A DNA stretch of 64,000 bases from Reyranella sp. (GCF_004297265.1 NZ_SCUT01000050.1:1-64000), one strand, 5' to 3'; shown: positions 46,026-55,398, counted from the stretch's first letter. The notes: generated from the sequence alone by a model not told the origin. A program made the numbers and translations.

Positions 46026-46790
46026 ATGTCGACCTTCCCGGAAAAATTCCGCCTCGACGGCCGCACCGCACTGATCACCGGATCCGCCCGCGGCCTGGGC
46101 TGGGAAATGGCCAAGGGCCTGGCCGAGGCCGGCGCCCGGGTGCTGCTGCACGGCCGCTCGCACGAGAGGCTGGCGCCGCGGCTGGCCGAACTGCGCGCCG
46201 CCGGGCGGGCGACGGACGGCGTGGTGTTCGGCATGGCCGACCGCACCGCCATGAGGCTGGCCCTTGCCGATGCCGGGCCGGTCGACATCCTGATCCACAA
46301 TGTCGGCGAACGCGACCGCCGCCCCTTCACCGAGATCGAGTCCGACGACTTCGCGCGCCTGATCGACACCGATCTGTCGGCAGGGCAGGCGCTGATCCGG
46401 CTGGTCGTCCCGGGCATGGTCGAACGGGGTTGGGGGCGGCTGATCCTCGTGACCTCGATAGCCGCGACGCTCGCCGCGCCCGGCGCTTCGTCGTACATCG
46501 CCGCCAAGGCGGGCCTCGAAGCCCTCGCCCGGGCGCTGGCGTCGGAACTCGGCGCCACCGGCGTCACTTCCAATGCGCTCTCGCCCGGCTTCTTCGCGAC
46601 CGAGACCAACGAGGCGCTGATCGATTCGGCCGCCGGCGAACGGATGCGGCTGCGCTGCCCGGCCAAACGCTGGGCCGACCCGTCGGAAATCGCCGGCGCG
46701 GCCATCTTCCTCGCCTCCCCCGCCGCGAGCTACGTCAACGGTCATACGCTCACCGTCGACGGCGGCGTCACCGCAACCTACGTGAGCTGA
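46026..46790 (+). CDS. Short-chain dehydrogenase/reductase (gluconate 5-dehydrogenase-like)
   Basis: This classical SDR of about 254 residues has TGSARGLG for the cofactor, HNVGERD in the place of the usual NNAG, the catalytic serine in VTSIAA, and YIAAK for Tyr and Lys. The C-terminal GHTLTVDGGVTATYVS is typical. The N-terminus FRLDGRTALITGSARGLGWEMA is like gluconate 5-dehydrogenases; substrate unproven. The ATG at 46026 is preferred over 46014. Its stop shares one base with the next start (TGATG). Confidence 0.85.
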   Translation: MSTFPEKFRLDGRTALITGSARGLGWEMAKGLAEAGARVLLHGRSHERLAPRLAELRAAGRATDGVVFGMADRTAMRLALADAGPVDILIHNVGERDRRPFTEIESDDFARLIDTDLSAGQALIRLVVPGMVERGWGRLILVTSIAATLAAPGASSYIAAKAGLEALARALASELGATGVTSNALSPGFFATETNEALIDSAAGERMRLRCPAKRWADPSEIAGAAIFLASPAASYVNGHTLTVDGGVTATYVS

Positions 46791-48205
46791 TGAAACCCCG
46801 ACACCTCCTCCCCGGTCTGCTCACCTTCGCCTTCGCGCTGCCGGCACTGGCGGCCGGAGCCGATGCCCCGGCGATCGAAGGACGCCATCTCGGCCTCGCC
46901 TGGATGATCCCCTTCGCCGGCATCCTGCTGTCGATCGCGATCCTGCCGCTCGCCGCGCCGAGCTTCTGGCATCACCATTTCGGCAAGGTCTCCGCCGCCT
47001 GGGCGGCGATGATCGTCGTCCCTTTCGCCGTCCTTCATGGCGTTCCGACCGCTGCCTACGAGATCATCCATCTCCTCCTGCTGGACTACATCCCCTTCAT
47101 CGTGCTGCTGCTGGCGCTGTTCACGGTGACCGGCGGCATCCACATCAAGGGCAACCTGTACGGCTCGCCGTCGATGAACACCGCCCTGCTGGCCATCGGC
47201 ACGGTGCTCGCGGGCTGGATGGGCACGACCGGCGCCTCGATGCTGCTGATCCGTCCCATTATCCGCGCCAACGACGACCGCCGGCACAAGATCCACGTCT
47301 TCGTGTTCTTCATCTTCCTGGTGTCGAACATCGGCGGGGCGCTGACGCCCCTCGGCGATCCGCCGCTGTTCCTGGGCTTCCTGAAGGGCGTCAGCTTCTT
47401 CTGGACGACGGAGCATCTGTTCGGGGAGATGCTGGTCTGCGCGCTCGTTCTCCTCGCGCTGTTCTACGTCATCGACAGCTACTGGTACCGCAAGGAAGGC
47501 CGTCCGAAGCCCGACCCGACTCCCGAGACGCCGGTGCGGATCGAGGGCGGCGTCAACGTCATCCTGCTGGCAGCCATCGTCGGGGCGGTGCTGGCCAGCG
47601 GCACCTGGAAGCCCGGCGTTCACTTCACGGTCTTCCACGTCACGCTCGAACTGCAGAACGTGCTGCGCGACCTGATCCTGGTCGCGATCTGCCTCCTGTC
47701 GCTTCGCGTCACCTCGCGCGCGTCGCGCATCGACAACGGCTTCAGCTGGGGGCCCATGATCGAGGTCGCCAAGCTGTTCGCCGGAATCTTCATCACCATC
47801 GCGCCGGCCCTCGCCATCCTGCGGGCCGGCAAGGACGGCGTCCTGGCGCCCCTGGTCGCGCTGGTGACAGGACCCGACGGGCAGCCCAACGACATCTGGT
47901 ATTTCTGGCTGACCGGCATCCTTTCGAGCTTCCTCGACAATGCGCCGACATATCTCGTCTTCTTCAACCTGGCCGGCGGCGATGCGAACCTGTTGATGGG
48001 CGCGCTCGCCAGCACCCTGGCGGCGATCTCGTGCGGCGCGGTGTTCATGGGCGCCAACAGCTATATCGGCAACGCCCCCAACTTCATGGTCAAGGCCGTC
48101 GTCGAGGAGGCCGGCATCCGCATGCCGAGCTTCTTCGGCTACATGGCCTGGTCGTGCGGCATTCTGCTACCGCTGTTCGTGTTGCTCACCTGGATCTTCT
48201 TCTGA
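46790..48205 (+). CDS. Sodium:proton antiporter / citrate transporter-like membrane protein (CitMHS_2 type)
   Basis: This 471-residue membrane protein with about 12 helices starts with a cleavable-looking signal (LLTFAFALPALAAG). Family segments are NIGGALTPLGDPPLFLGFLKGV and FLDNAPTYLVFFNLAGG, both of which occur in ion-transporter-superfamily antiporters related to NhaD and ArsB. Annotated relatives are called sodium:proton antiporters, but transport of an organic anion is possible. It starts in a TGATG overlap with the SDR gene. Confidence 0.8.
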   Translation: MKPRHLLPGLLTFAFALPALAAGADAPAIEGRHLGLAWMIPFAGILLSIAILPLAAPSFWHHHFGKVSAAWAAMIVVPFAVLHGVPTAAYEIIHLLLLDYIPFIVLLLALFTVTGGIHIKGNLYGSPSMNTALLAIGTVLAGWMGTTGASMLLIRPIIRANDDRRHKIHVFVFFIFLVSNIGGALTPLGDPPLFLGFLKGVSFFWTTEHLFGEMLVCALVLLALFYVIDSYWYRKEGRPKPDPTPETPVRIEGGVNVILLAAIVGAVLASGTWKPGVHFTVFHVTLELQNVLRDLILVAICLLSLRVTSRASRIDNGFSWGPMIEVAKLFAGIFITIAPALAILRAGKDGVLAPLVALVTGPDGQPNDIWYFWLTGILSSFLDNAPTYLVFFNLAGGDANLLMGALASTLAAISCGAVFMGANSYIGNAPNFMVKAVVEEAGIRMPSFFGYMAWSCGILLPLFVLLTWIFF

Positions 48206-48335
48206 GCGAGGTCGACACGGCGGCATGCGCATCATCGGTAGTCGTGCAATCCGGATTTTCTGGCACGGAGGAAAATCGGCATTAGAATGAATCGTAGCTG
48301 ATAAGAAATATCTAGGGACAGGGAGGCTTGGGAAA

Positions 48336-48872
48336 ATGGCCGCACTCCTCAAACTGAGTGCAGCGATCGATCGCATGACGGAGTTCGTCGGACGTTCGCT
48401 GTACTGGCTGATCCTCGTCATGGTTCTGGTCAGCACCCTGAACGCCATCTCCCGGAAATTCCTGAACATCAGCTCGAACGCCTGGCTCGAACTGCAGTGG
48501 TACATGTTCGCGGCCGTGTTCATGGGCTGCGCGGGTTATGCACTCCTGCGCAAGGAGCACATCCGGATCGACATCATCGCGAGTCATCTGTCAGATCGGG
48601 CCAACCAGCGCATCGCCCTGTTCGGTCACGTCTTCTTCCTCGTGCCGCTTTGCCTGATCATGCTCTATTTCTGCTGGCCGTACTTCTTGGAGTCGGTGCG
48701 GGTCAACGAGCATTCGAGCAATGCCGGCGGCCTGGTCCGCTGGCCGGTCAAGCTGATCATGGTCGTCGGCTTCGTGCTGCTGCTTGTGCAGGGCATCTCG
48801 GAAATCATCAAGCAGGTGGGCGTGATGCTCGGGGTCTATGTCGACCCGCGCACCGCACCGTCCTCGCACTGA
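48336..48872 (+). CDS. TRAP transporter small permease (DctQ-type)
   Basis: This 178-residue four-helix membrane protein has hydrophobic stretches at about 22-42, 58-78, 95-117 and 135-158. WLELQWYMFAAVFMGCAGYALLRKEHIRID is the DctQ signature region. It is followed 10 bases later by a large permease. No substrate-binding protein gene is adjacent on either side. Confidence 0.88.
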   Translation: MAALLKLSAAIDRMTEFVGRSLYWLILVMVLVSTLNAISRKFLNISSNAWLELQWYMFAAVFMGCAGYALLRKEHIRIDIIASHLSDRANQRIALFGHVFFLVPLCLIMLYFCWPYFLESVRVNEHSSNAGGLVRWPVKLIMVVGFVLLLVQGISEIIKQVGVMLGVYVDPRTAPSSH

Positions 48873-48882
48873 GGCCCGCGCC

Positions 48883-50601
48883 ATGAAAATTCTTCGCGGG
48901 ATATTCTATCTCTTCCTGATCTTCATCGCCGTGCTGCTGGTGTCGTCCTTCGTTGCACCGCAGAGCGTGCTCGCGGGCTGGGTCAAGGCCGAGATGGCGC
49001 CGATCATGTTCGTGTCGCTGGTCTTCTTCCTGTTGCTCGGCTACCCGGTTGCCTTTTCGTTGAGCGCGCTGGGACTGCTCTACGCGATCGTCGGCATCGA
49101 GCTGGGCCTGTTCACGCCCAACCTGATGCAGGCGCTGCCGAATCGGCTCTACGGCGTGATCGAGAACGAGACCCTCCTGGCGATCCCGTTCTTCACCTTC
49201 ATGGGACTGATCCTCGAACGATCCGGCATGGCCGAGGATCTTCTCGATACGATCGGCCAGCTGTTCGGGCCGCTGCCCGGCGGCCTCGCCTATGCGGTCG
49301 TGTTCGTGGGCGCGCTTCTGGCGGCGACCACGGGTGTCGTGGCTGCGTCCGTGATCTCCATGGGCCTGATCTCGCTGCCGATCATGCTGCGCTACGGCTA
49401 CGACCGGAAGCTCGCATCCGGCGTCATCGCCGCCTCAGGCACCCTGGCGCAGATCATTCCACCCAGCATCGTGCTGATCGTGCTCGCGGACCAGCTCGGC
49501 CGATCGGTCGGCGACATGTACAAGGGCGCCATCATTCCCGGCTTCGTCCTGACGGGCCTCTATGTCGGCTACGTCTTTTCCAGGACGATCTTCACGCCGG
49601 GGGTGGCGCCGGCGCTGCCGCCGGAAGCGCGGCAACTCAAGGAGGACAATGGCAGCGCCGGCTACACGTCGCTGCTCGTGCTCGTGGCTTGTGTCATCGC
49701 CTGCAGCCTTGTGCTGGCCCACGTGCTGCACTGGGAGGGCATCTGGGCGGCGTCGCTGTCGGGCGTTCTGGCCTATGTGCTGGCGATCGCCAACCGCAGC
49801 TTCAACCTCGGACTGTTGAGCCGGCTGGCCCAGCAGGTCGTCATCGTGATGATGCCGCCGCTGGCGCTGATCTTCCTGGTGCTGGGCACGATCTTCATCG
49901 GTCTCGCGACCCCGACCGAGGGCGGAGCGATGGGGGCCACCGGCGCGGTGCTACTGGCTCTCGCCAACCGGCGGCTGGATTTCGCCCTGCTGCGGCAGGC
50001 CATGGATGTGACGGCCAAGCTCACGGCCTTCGTCATCTTCATCCTGGTGGGGGCGCGCGTCTTCAGCCTGAGCTTCTACGGCGTGAACGGCGACCAGTGG
50101 GTCGAGCATCTCCTCCTGGGATTGCCAGGTGGACCGATCGGCTTTCTCATCGTCGTGAACATACTGATCTTCTTCCTGGCCTTCTTCCTCGACTTCTTCG
50201 AACTGGCCTTCATCATCATTCCACTCCTGGCCAAGCCGGCCGAAGCCCTCGGCATCGACCTCATATGGTTCGGCGTGCTGCTGGGCGTGAACATGCAGAC
50301 GTCGTTCATGCACCCGCCCTTCGGCTTCGCCCTGTTCTACCTGAGATCGGTCGCCCCCGAAGGCAGCTACGCCGACAAGGTCACGGGCAAGATGATGGAC
50401 GGCGTCACCACGGCGCAGATCTATTGGGGTGCTGTGCCGTTCGTCGCCATCCAGGTCATCATGGTGGCGTTGGTCATCGCCTTCCCCGGCATGGTCACGG
50501 CCGGCCTCGACAAGGGCAACGGCGTCGATCCCAACAAGGTGAAGATCGAGATCCAGGCACCGCCCTCGGTCGACGACGCCCCGCCGATCTCGTTCAAGTA
50601 G
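48883..50601 (+). CDS. TRAP transporter large permease (DctM-type, long)
   Basis: This 572-residue DctM-family permease is longer than the usual 425-440. It has an extra N-terminal helix (YLFLIFIAVLLVSSFVA) and a central insertion around 235-300 with two more helices. Conserved elements include LLAATTGVVAASVISMG, GTLAQIIPPSIVLIVLADQ, FIGLATPTEGGAMGATGA and NMQTSFMHPPFGFALFYLR. The ATG at 48883 is used. It ends at a strong intrinsic terminator. The longer form is typical of TRAP systems for organic acids such as alpha-keto acids or haloacids, which does not fix its substrate. Confidence 0.9.
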   Translation: MKILRGIFYLFLIFIAVLLVSSFVAPQSVLAGWVKAEMAPIMFVSLVFFLLLGYPVAFSLSALGLLYAIVGIELGLFTPNLMQALPNRLYGVIENETLLAIPFFTFMGLILERSGMAEDLLDTIGQLFGPLPGGLAYAVVFVGALLAATTGVVAASVISMGLISLPIMLRYGYDRKLASGVIAASGTLAQIIPPSIVLIVLADQLGRSVGDMYKGAIIPGFVLTGLYVGYVFSRTIFTPGVAPALPPEARQLKEDNGSAGYTSLLVLVACVIACSLVLAHVLHWEGIWAASLSGVLAYVLAIANRSFNLGLLSRLAQQVVIVMMPPLALIFLVLGTIFIGLATPTEGGAMGATGAVLLALANRRLDFALLRQAMDVTAKLTAFVIFILVGARVFSLSFYGVNGDQWVEHLLLGLPGGPIGFLIVVNILIFFLAFFLDFFELAFIIIPLLAKPAEALGIDLIWFGVLLGVNMQTSFMHPPFGFALFYLRSVAPEGSYADKVTGKMMDGVTTAQIYWGAVPFVAIQVIMVALVIAFPGMVTAGLDKGNGVDPNKVKIEIQAPPSVDDAPPISFK

Positions 50602-50612
50602 TCCGATGCGGG

Positions 50613-50640
50613 TGCCCCGCCCGGAAAAACGGGCGGGGCA
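50613..50640 (+). terminator. Intrinsic terminator after the TRAP QM genes
   Basis: A perfect 11-bp stem, TGCCCCGCCCG (50613-50623) with CGGGCGGGGCA (50630-50640), has a GAAAAA loop and is followed by TTT. It lies 12 bases after the large permease stop. Confidence 0.9.
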
Positions 50641-50716
50641 TTTGGGAGCGGGCAGCTGAAGACCGCAATTTCGCCGGCATTTCCAACAAAGTAATGGACA
50701 AGAAACCGCAGGAGCG

Positions 50717-50811
50717 GCTTGGCGTCTTTCCTGTAGGTTTACGTTCGCCCCGGCCTTAGGTAGACCCCAGGCTCGCCCGCCCGCTCCGAGGACGCCAAGC
50801 ATCGGGGCGAA
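50717..50811 (+). ncRNA. Interleaved inverted repeats in the tonB leader (possible pseudoknot)
   Basis: Helix A pairs GCTTGGCGTC (50717-50726) with GACGCCAAGC (50791-50800). Helix B pairs TTCGCCCCG (50744-50752) with CGGGGCGAA (50803-50811). The arms alternate A-B-A-B, so they form either a pseudoknot or two mutually exclusive hairpins. The element lies between the terminator at 50640 and the tonB start at 50830. I match it to no known riboswitch. Confidence 0.4.
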
Positions 50812-50829
50812 AAGCTCTAGAATTGCCTC

Positions 50830-51819
50830 GTGGCCCACGCTGTAAGCGCCTTCTCATACCGTTCCGACCGCATGTCGCCCGTCGCGCTCGCGCTGGCGAT
50901 CCTGCTGCATGCGCTGGTGGTGGCGGTCCTGTGGTGGCTGGCGCAGCAGAAGCCGCCGGTGCCGCCGGTCGAGGAGGCGATCACCGTCTCGTTCGAGCAG
51001 CCCAAGCCGCCCCCGCCCGAGCCGCCGCCGCAGCCACCCGTGGCCCAGCCGCAGCAGGTTCCGCTCCCCCAGGCGCTGCCGCCGATCAACCTCGGCGTAC
51101 GCCCGCCGGCACCCGTCACTGGGGACCGGCCGACCCAGGCCCCGCCCACCGACCAGGTGTCGAAGGAGCCGCCGGCGCCTCCGCCGCCGCCTGAGAGCAA
51201 GGAGGAGCCGAGCCTCCTGACCGAGCCGGAAGCCGCGCCGCCCACGCCTGAGCCTCCCGTCGAGGCGCGCGTGGAGCAGCCCACGGAGCTGGGGCTGAAG
51301 ACGGCGCCGACGCCTCCGCCGCCGGCGAAGCCAGCCGAGCCCGCCCCAGCGCCGAAGCCCGCGCCGCAACAGCAGGCGCTCGCCACGCCGCCGAGACCGC
51401 CCTCGCCTGCGCCGAAACCCGAGCTGAAGCCCTCACCGCTCTCGACGGCGCCGTCGCGGCGGCCGCCCTCCGCGTCCTCGGCCGAGCCGCCGTCGCAGCA
51501 CCGCTTCGTCAATCCCGCGGACACCTATGCGCGCGCCAAGGTCGCGGACAATTATCTCTCGGAGGTTCTGCGCAAGATCGTGGGCTACCGCTACCAGTCG
51601 AGCACCCAGGCGCGGCGAGGCGTGACGGTCGTGCGCATCGTCATCGCCCGCGACGGCCGGCTGCTCGGCGCCACCGTCATCAGCTCGAGCGGCGAACCGG
51701 AGTTCGACGAGGGCGTGCTGGCCGGCGTCCGCGCCGGCGCGCCCTACTCGCCCCTGCCGGACAACATCAAGGGTGCCAGCGCCCCCTTCGATCTACCGCT
51801 GGTGTCGGTCAGGCGCTAG
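50830..51819 (+). CDS. tonB: TonB-family energy transducer
   Basis: TonB couples the inner-membrane proton motive force to outer-membrane receptors. This 329-residue protein has one N-terminal membrane helix (SPVALALAILLHALVVAVLWWL, about residues 15-36), a very proline-rich periplasmic spacer (about 40-225) and a C-terminal TonB domain with VVRIVIARDGRLLGATVISS and GEPEFDEGVLAGV. The start is a GTG at 50830 with no strong Shine-Dalgarno; an ATG at 50872 would sit right at the helix. ExbB and ExbD are not in the window. It converges on the siderophore receptor gene. Confidence 0.88.
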   Translation: MAHAVSAFSYRSDRMSPVALALAILLHALVVAVLWWLAQQKPPVPPVEEAITVSFEQPKPPPPEPPPQPPVAQPQQVPLPQALPPINLGVRPPAPVTGDRPTQAPPTDQVSKEPPAPPPPPESKEEPSLLTEPEAAPPTPEPPVEARVEQPTELGLKTAPTPPPPAKPAEPAPAPKPAPQQQALATPPRPPSPAPKPELKPSPLSTAPSRRPPSASSAEPPSQHRFVNPADTYARAKVADNYLSEVLRKIVGYRYQSSTQARRGVTVVRIVIARDGRLLGATVISSSGEPEFDEGVLAGVRAGAPYSPLPDNIKGASAPFDLPLVSVRR

Positions 51820-51833
51820 ATACTCTTTTTCCG

Positions 51834-51889
51834 ATTCGTCTGATTCGTTTATTTCGTTTGTTTCGTTTATTTGAGAGGATTCATGAATC
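51834..51889. repeat. 9-base tandem repeat and palindrome between tonB and the receptor
   Basis: Four imperfect 9-base units run from 51834 to 51869 (ATTCGTCTG, ATTCGTTTA, TTTCGTTTG, TTTCGTTTA). A 12-base perfect palindrome, GATTCATGAATC, follows at 51878-51889. The stretch is AT-rich against GC-rich surroundings and lies between convergent genes. No conventional terminator hairpin with a T-run is seen. Confidence 0.6.
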
Positions 51890-51904
51890 TTCAGACACAC
51901 ACTA

Positions 51905-54322
51905 CTAGAAGTCTGCGCTGAGCGACAGCAGGAAGGTGCGGGGCGCCCCCATCGCCAGGCCGTTGGTCGAGTTGGCCGCCGCCCAGTAGTTCAGGTCGAA
52001 CAGGTTCTCGACGTTGAAGCGCAGCGACAGCGGCTTGCCGTCCGCCCGGTCGAACGTGTAGCGCATGCCGGCATCGAAGCGGGTCCAGGCCGGGATGCTC
52101 TGGGTATTGGCCGGATCGAGATACTGCGCGCTGGTGTAGATCGCGCGGCCTGAGAAGGTGAGCCCGCGCAGGAACGCGGCATCCCATTCGGCACCGAGAT
52201 TGAGCTGCACGTCGGGCACGCCCGTCGCCTTCTTGCCGCTGGTCAGCACCGAGCCGGTATTGACCAGCACGCCGTTGGTGAAGGCGATGCCGCCCAGCAC
52301 GCGCAGGCCGGACAGGGGCTCGCCGAACAGGTTGATCTCGATACCCTGGTTGCGTTGCAGGCCGTCGACGCTGAACGCGGCCGTCGTCGGGTTGGTGATG
52401 CCGGCGGGTTGCTCGATCTGGAACAAGGCGAGCGTCGTGGTCAGGCGACCGAAATCGACTTTGACCCCCAGCTCGAACTGCGTCGACTTGATGGGTGCGA
52501 AGACCTGGCCGGCATTGGCGGTGCCGGCCGGCGCGGTGGGACCCTGCTGCAGCCCCTGCATGTAGTTGCCGTATACGGACACGTTCTGCCAGGGCTTGGC
52601 GATGAAGCCGACGCCCGGCGTCACGGCGCTCTGGTCGTAACTCGATGTGACGGCACCGGCGGCGTTGAAATTGTCGATCCGGATGCGCTGGTAGCGGCCC
52701 CCGAGGATCAGCTGGATCCGCTCGTCGGCGGCCGAGATCAAGTCGGCGAAAGCCACGCTCGTCAGCTCGCGGTCATTGACCTTCGGCGGCGACGGCAGGG
52801 TGACGTTGGGATTGTTGACGAATGTCGGGAGATAGAGATTGGACGGCGTATTGAGGATGGGCGAGTAGAACGAATAGCCCGTCCCCGCCAGCCGGGTGCC
52901 GGTCAGCGACACGGAATGGTCGAGCAGTCCCGTGCGCAGCCGGCCGCGGACCCCGACCTCCTGCGTGTTCAGGTCGGTCCGCGACGGAAACTTCGCCACC
53001 GTGTCGATCAGGTTTCCGTTCGCGTTGTTTATGTTGGCGAAGCCTGTCAGGCCTTCGAACCGGTTGGTCCTCGCCCCCGCGCCGCCGAACACCGTCCAGT
53101 CGGCTGAGATGTCGAACTCGGCACGCGCCACGCCGAAGATGTCCTCCGTGTTGACGAAGGTCCAGGGCTGGAACCAGTTGGCGCGACCGCCGGGCGCCAG
53201 CGGCACGGTGAGCCCCGCCGCGACATAGGTCGGACGCTGAGGCGCGTTGACGTTCTGCTTCTGGTAACCGAAATCGAGCGAGGCGCGGAAGCGCTCGCCG
53301 CGGAAGTCGGCCCCGAACACCGACGCGATGATCTCCTGCGTCTGGCGATCGACGGGCGTATTTCCGGCGCGGAATACACCATTGTACCGCAAGCCGAACA
53401 CCTTGTCGGCGCCGTAGCGCCGGCCGAAGTCGAAATTGCCACCGAACTGACCGCTGGAGAAGTAACCAGCCGTGAGCCGCGTGAGGTCCTCGTTCGCCGC
53501 GCGCTTCGGCACGAGATTGACCACACCGCCGATGCTGCCGAACGGCGGCATGCCGTTCAGCATCGCACTGGTGCCCTTCAGCACTTCGACGCGTTCCAGA
53601 TACTCGGGCGTCACGGTCAGCGCCGGCGCCGCCCCGAACATGCCGTTGAACGCGAAATCCTGATTGCTCAACGGAAAGCCACGGATGAGGAGCGGCGTCG
53701 TGTAGCTCGCGGCGGGCCAGGAAACGCGCACGGACGGATCGTTGGCGACGACGTCGGCGATGCTGCGCGCCTGCTGGTCGCGGATGAGCTGTGCCGTGTA
53801 GCTGGTCTGGTTGAACGGCGTGTCCATCACGTCGCGCTCGCCGAGCAGGCCGAGCTGCGAGCCCTTGCCGACCTGGCCGCCGGCATAAGGGGGCGGCAGA
53901 TTGTCGATCATGGCCTGCGGCGGGACGGAAAAGCCCTGCACCTGCACGGGATCGAGCTGAAGCGCGCCCGACGACGCGTTCGGCTTCTGCAGCGTCAACG
54001 TGTTGCCCACGATGCGCGGGACAAGCCCGGTGCCGCTCAGCAGTCGCTCCAACGCGACGTCTACAGAGAGACTGCCGGCGACTCCGGAAGTCGTGATCCC
54101 CTGCACGACCGCCGGATCGATCGAGACCTGAAGTCCTGCCTGCCTGCCGAACAGCGTGAGCGCATTGCCGAGAGGACCCGCGGGAACGGCGAAGGTTCGC
54201 TGGTCTCTCGCTGGCACGGCGTCGGTCGCCGGAGCGCCCTGCGCCCACACATCCCTGGACGACAGGGTCACAGCGGGCAGTACCGCAATTCCCAGGAGCA
54301 ACGCCAGCCTCGACACCATCAT
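51905..54322 (-). CDS. TonB-dependent siderophore receptor with N-terminal signalling domain
   Basis: This outer-membrane ferric-siderophore receptor of about 805 residues has a signal peptide ending near WAQG. A secretin/TonB N-terminal (STN) domain follows (residues about 40-115; FAVPAGPLGNALTLFGRQ and VALERLLSGTGL), then a plug starting near 165, and a beta-barrel ending in the aromatic LSLSADF. The STN domain means it can signal to FecR. The ATG at 54322 has GGGGGA upstream; another ATG directly follows. It is the third gene of fecI-fecR-receptor. Sequence resembles FhuA/FpvA-type siderophore receptors, but the ligand is unknown. Confidence 0.92.
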   Translation of the reverse strand: MMVSRLALLLGIAVLPAVTLSSRDVWAQGAPATDAVPARDQRTFAVPAGPLGNALTLFGRQAGLQVSIDPAVVQGITTSGVAGSLSVDVALERLLSGTGLVPRIVGNTLTLQKPNASSGALQLDPVQVQGFSVPPQAMIDNLPPPYAGGQVGKGSQLGLLGERDVMDTPFNQTSYTAQLIRDQQARSIADVVANDPSVRVSWPAASYTTPLLIRGFPLSNQDFAFNGMFGAAPALTVTPEYLERVEVLKGTSAMLNGMPPFGSIGGVVNLVPKRAANEDLTRLTAGYFSSGQFGGNFDFGRRYGADKVFGLRYNGVFRAGNTPVDRQTQEIIASVFGADFRGERFRASLDFGYQKQNVNAPQRPTYVAAGLTVPLAPGGRANWFQPWTFVNTEDIFGVARAEFDISADWTVFGGAGARTNRFEGLTGFANINNANGNLIDTVAKFPSRTDLNTQEVGVRGRLRTGLLDHSVSLTGTRLAGTGYSFYSPILNTPSNLYLPTFVNNPNVTLPSPPKVNDRELTSVAFADLISAADERIQLILGGRYQRIRIDNFNAAGAVTSSYDQSAVTPGVGFIAKPWQNVSVYGNYMQGLQQGPTAPAGTANAGQVFAPIKSTQFELGVKVDFGRLTTTLALFQIEQPAGITNPTTAAFSVDGLQRNQGIEINLFGEPLSGLRVLGGIAFTNGVLVNTGSVLTSGKKATGVPDVQLNLGAEWDAAFLRGLTFSGRAIYTSAQYLDPANTQSIPAWTRFDAGMRYTFDRADGKPLSLRFNVENLFDLNYWAAANSTNGLAMGAPRTFLLSLSADF

Positions 54323-54435
54323 GATCCCCCGCTTCGGGATCACTCGCGCATGCGCCTCGGACTGCGACCCCGTGCGAGGAGAACGTCGGCGGCGTTCGCC
54401 CTTTCACGGGAAAAGAGACAGCCGGAAGAATTCTC

Positions 54436-55398
54436 TCAGTCGGCCGATACGATGACGAGCCACGGCAGCACCTGCGTGACGCTTATCTCGCCGTACGCGC
54501 GGCCCAGGGCGCGCAAGGCGTCGACGGGCTCGCGCAGCCGATAGACGCCCGTCACGCGCCGTCTTGCGACCGCGTCGCTGGCGATGACGATCGCGCCGTT
54601 GAAGTAGGGACGAAGCTCGTTCACCACATCGGCGATGGGCTGATCGTGGACAACGATCTCGCCGTGCCGCCACAGGCCGATCTCACTCTCGGCTCGAATG
54701 CCGTCGCGCAGGCCGCCCGCAGCATCAACCTGGAGCCAGCGCCCGGCCACCAGCACGCGAGAGAGAGCGCCGTGATCGACACGGACGCGACCTTCGGCAA
54801 CGGCAACCGCAGTTCCCATCCTGTCCAGCCGAACCTCGAATTCCGTGCCCAGCACGGTGGCACGGACATCCTGCGCTTCCACCTGAAACGGACGCCCAGG
54901 GTCCGGAGTTACCCGAAAGAAGGCCTGGCCCGCCAGGAGCCGCACTTCCCGCCGCCCCTCCCTCAGCGACACGTCGATGCCACTGAGGGGCGCGAGTTCG
55001 ACGGAGCTTCCGTCCGCAAGCCTCACCTCGCGCCACTCGCCGGCCGCCGTCGCGAAATCCGCCTCCAGCCTGAGCATCCATCCCGGCAGGAAAAGCGGTG
55101 CCGCGAACGCCGCGAGGGCGATCCCGGCGCCGGCGGCAAGCAGGCGGTGTGCGAGCCTCTTCCGGGGCAGGGGCACCGGCCCGGAGGCCGCCTGCGGTCG
55201 CCGCGCGAGCGGTTCGCCGATCAGTTCGAAGGTCTGGGAGATCTCGGTCCAGGCGGTTTCATGGGCGGGCGCGGCCGCCCGCCAGGCCGCAAAACGAGCC
55301 TTGGTGTCCCGATCGTCGGGCGCCTCGCGCAGGCGGACCAGCCAGTCGGCCGCTTCGTCGGACGCGCGTTCGCGATCAGCCTCGGATGTCACCGCCAT
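54436..55398 (-). CDS. fecR: FecR-family anti-sigma/sigma regulator
   Basis: This 320-residue inner-membrane protein relays the receptor signal to the ECF sigma factor. The cytosolic N-terminus (1-85) has EAADWLVRLR and FAAWRAAAPAHETAWTEI. One membrane helix lies at about 87-108. The periplasmic FecR domain includes WREVRLADGSSVELAP and VRATVLGTEFEVRLD, and a C-terminal STN-like domain has VVNELRPYFNGAIVI. It is 50 bases downstream of the sigma factor gene and 113 bases upstream of the receptor start. Confidence 0.93.
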   Translation of the reverse strand: MAVTSEADRERASDEAADWLVRLREAPDDRDTKARFAAWRAAAPAHETAWTEISQTFELIGEPLARRPQAASGPVPLPRKRLAHRLLAAGAGIALAAFAAPLFLPGWMLRLEADFATAAGEWREVRLADGSSVELAPLSGIDVSLREGRREVRLLAGQAFFRVTPDPGRPFQVEAQDVRATVLGTEFEVRLDRMGTAVAVAEGRVRVDHGALSRVLVAGRWLQVDAAGGLRDGIRAESEIGLWRHGEIVVHDQPIADVVNELRPYFNGAIVIASDAVARRRVTGVYRLREPVDALRALGRAYGEISVTQVLPWLVIVSAD

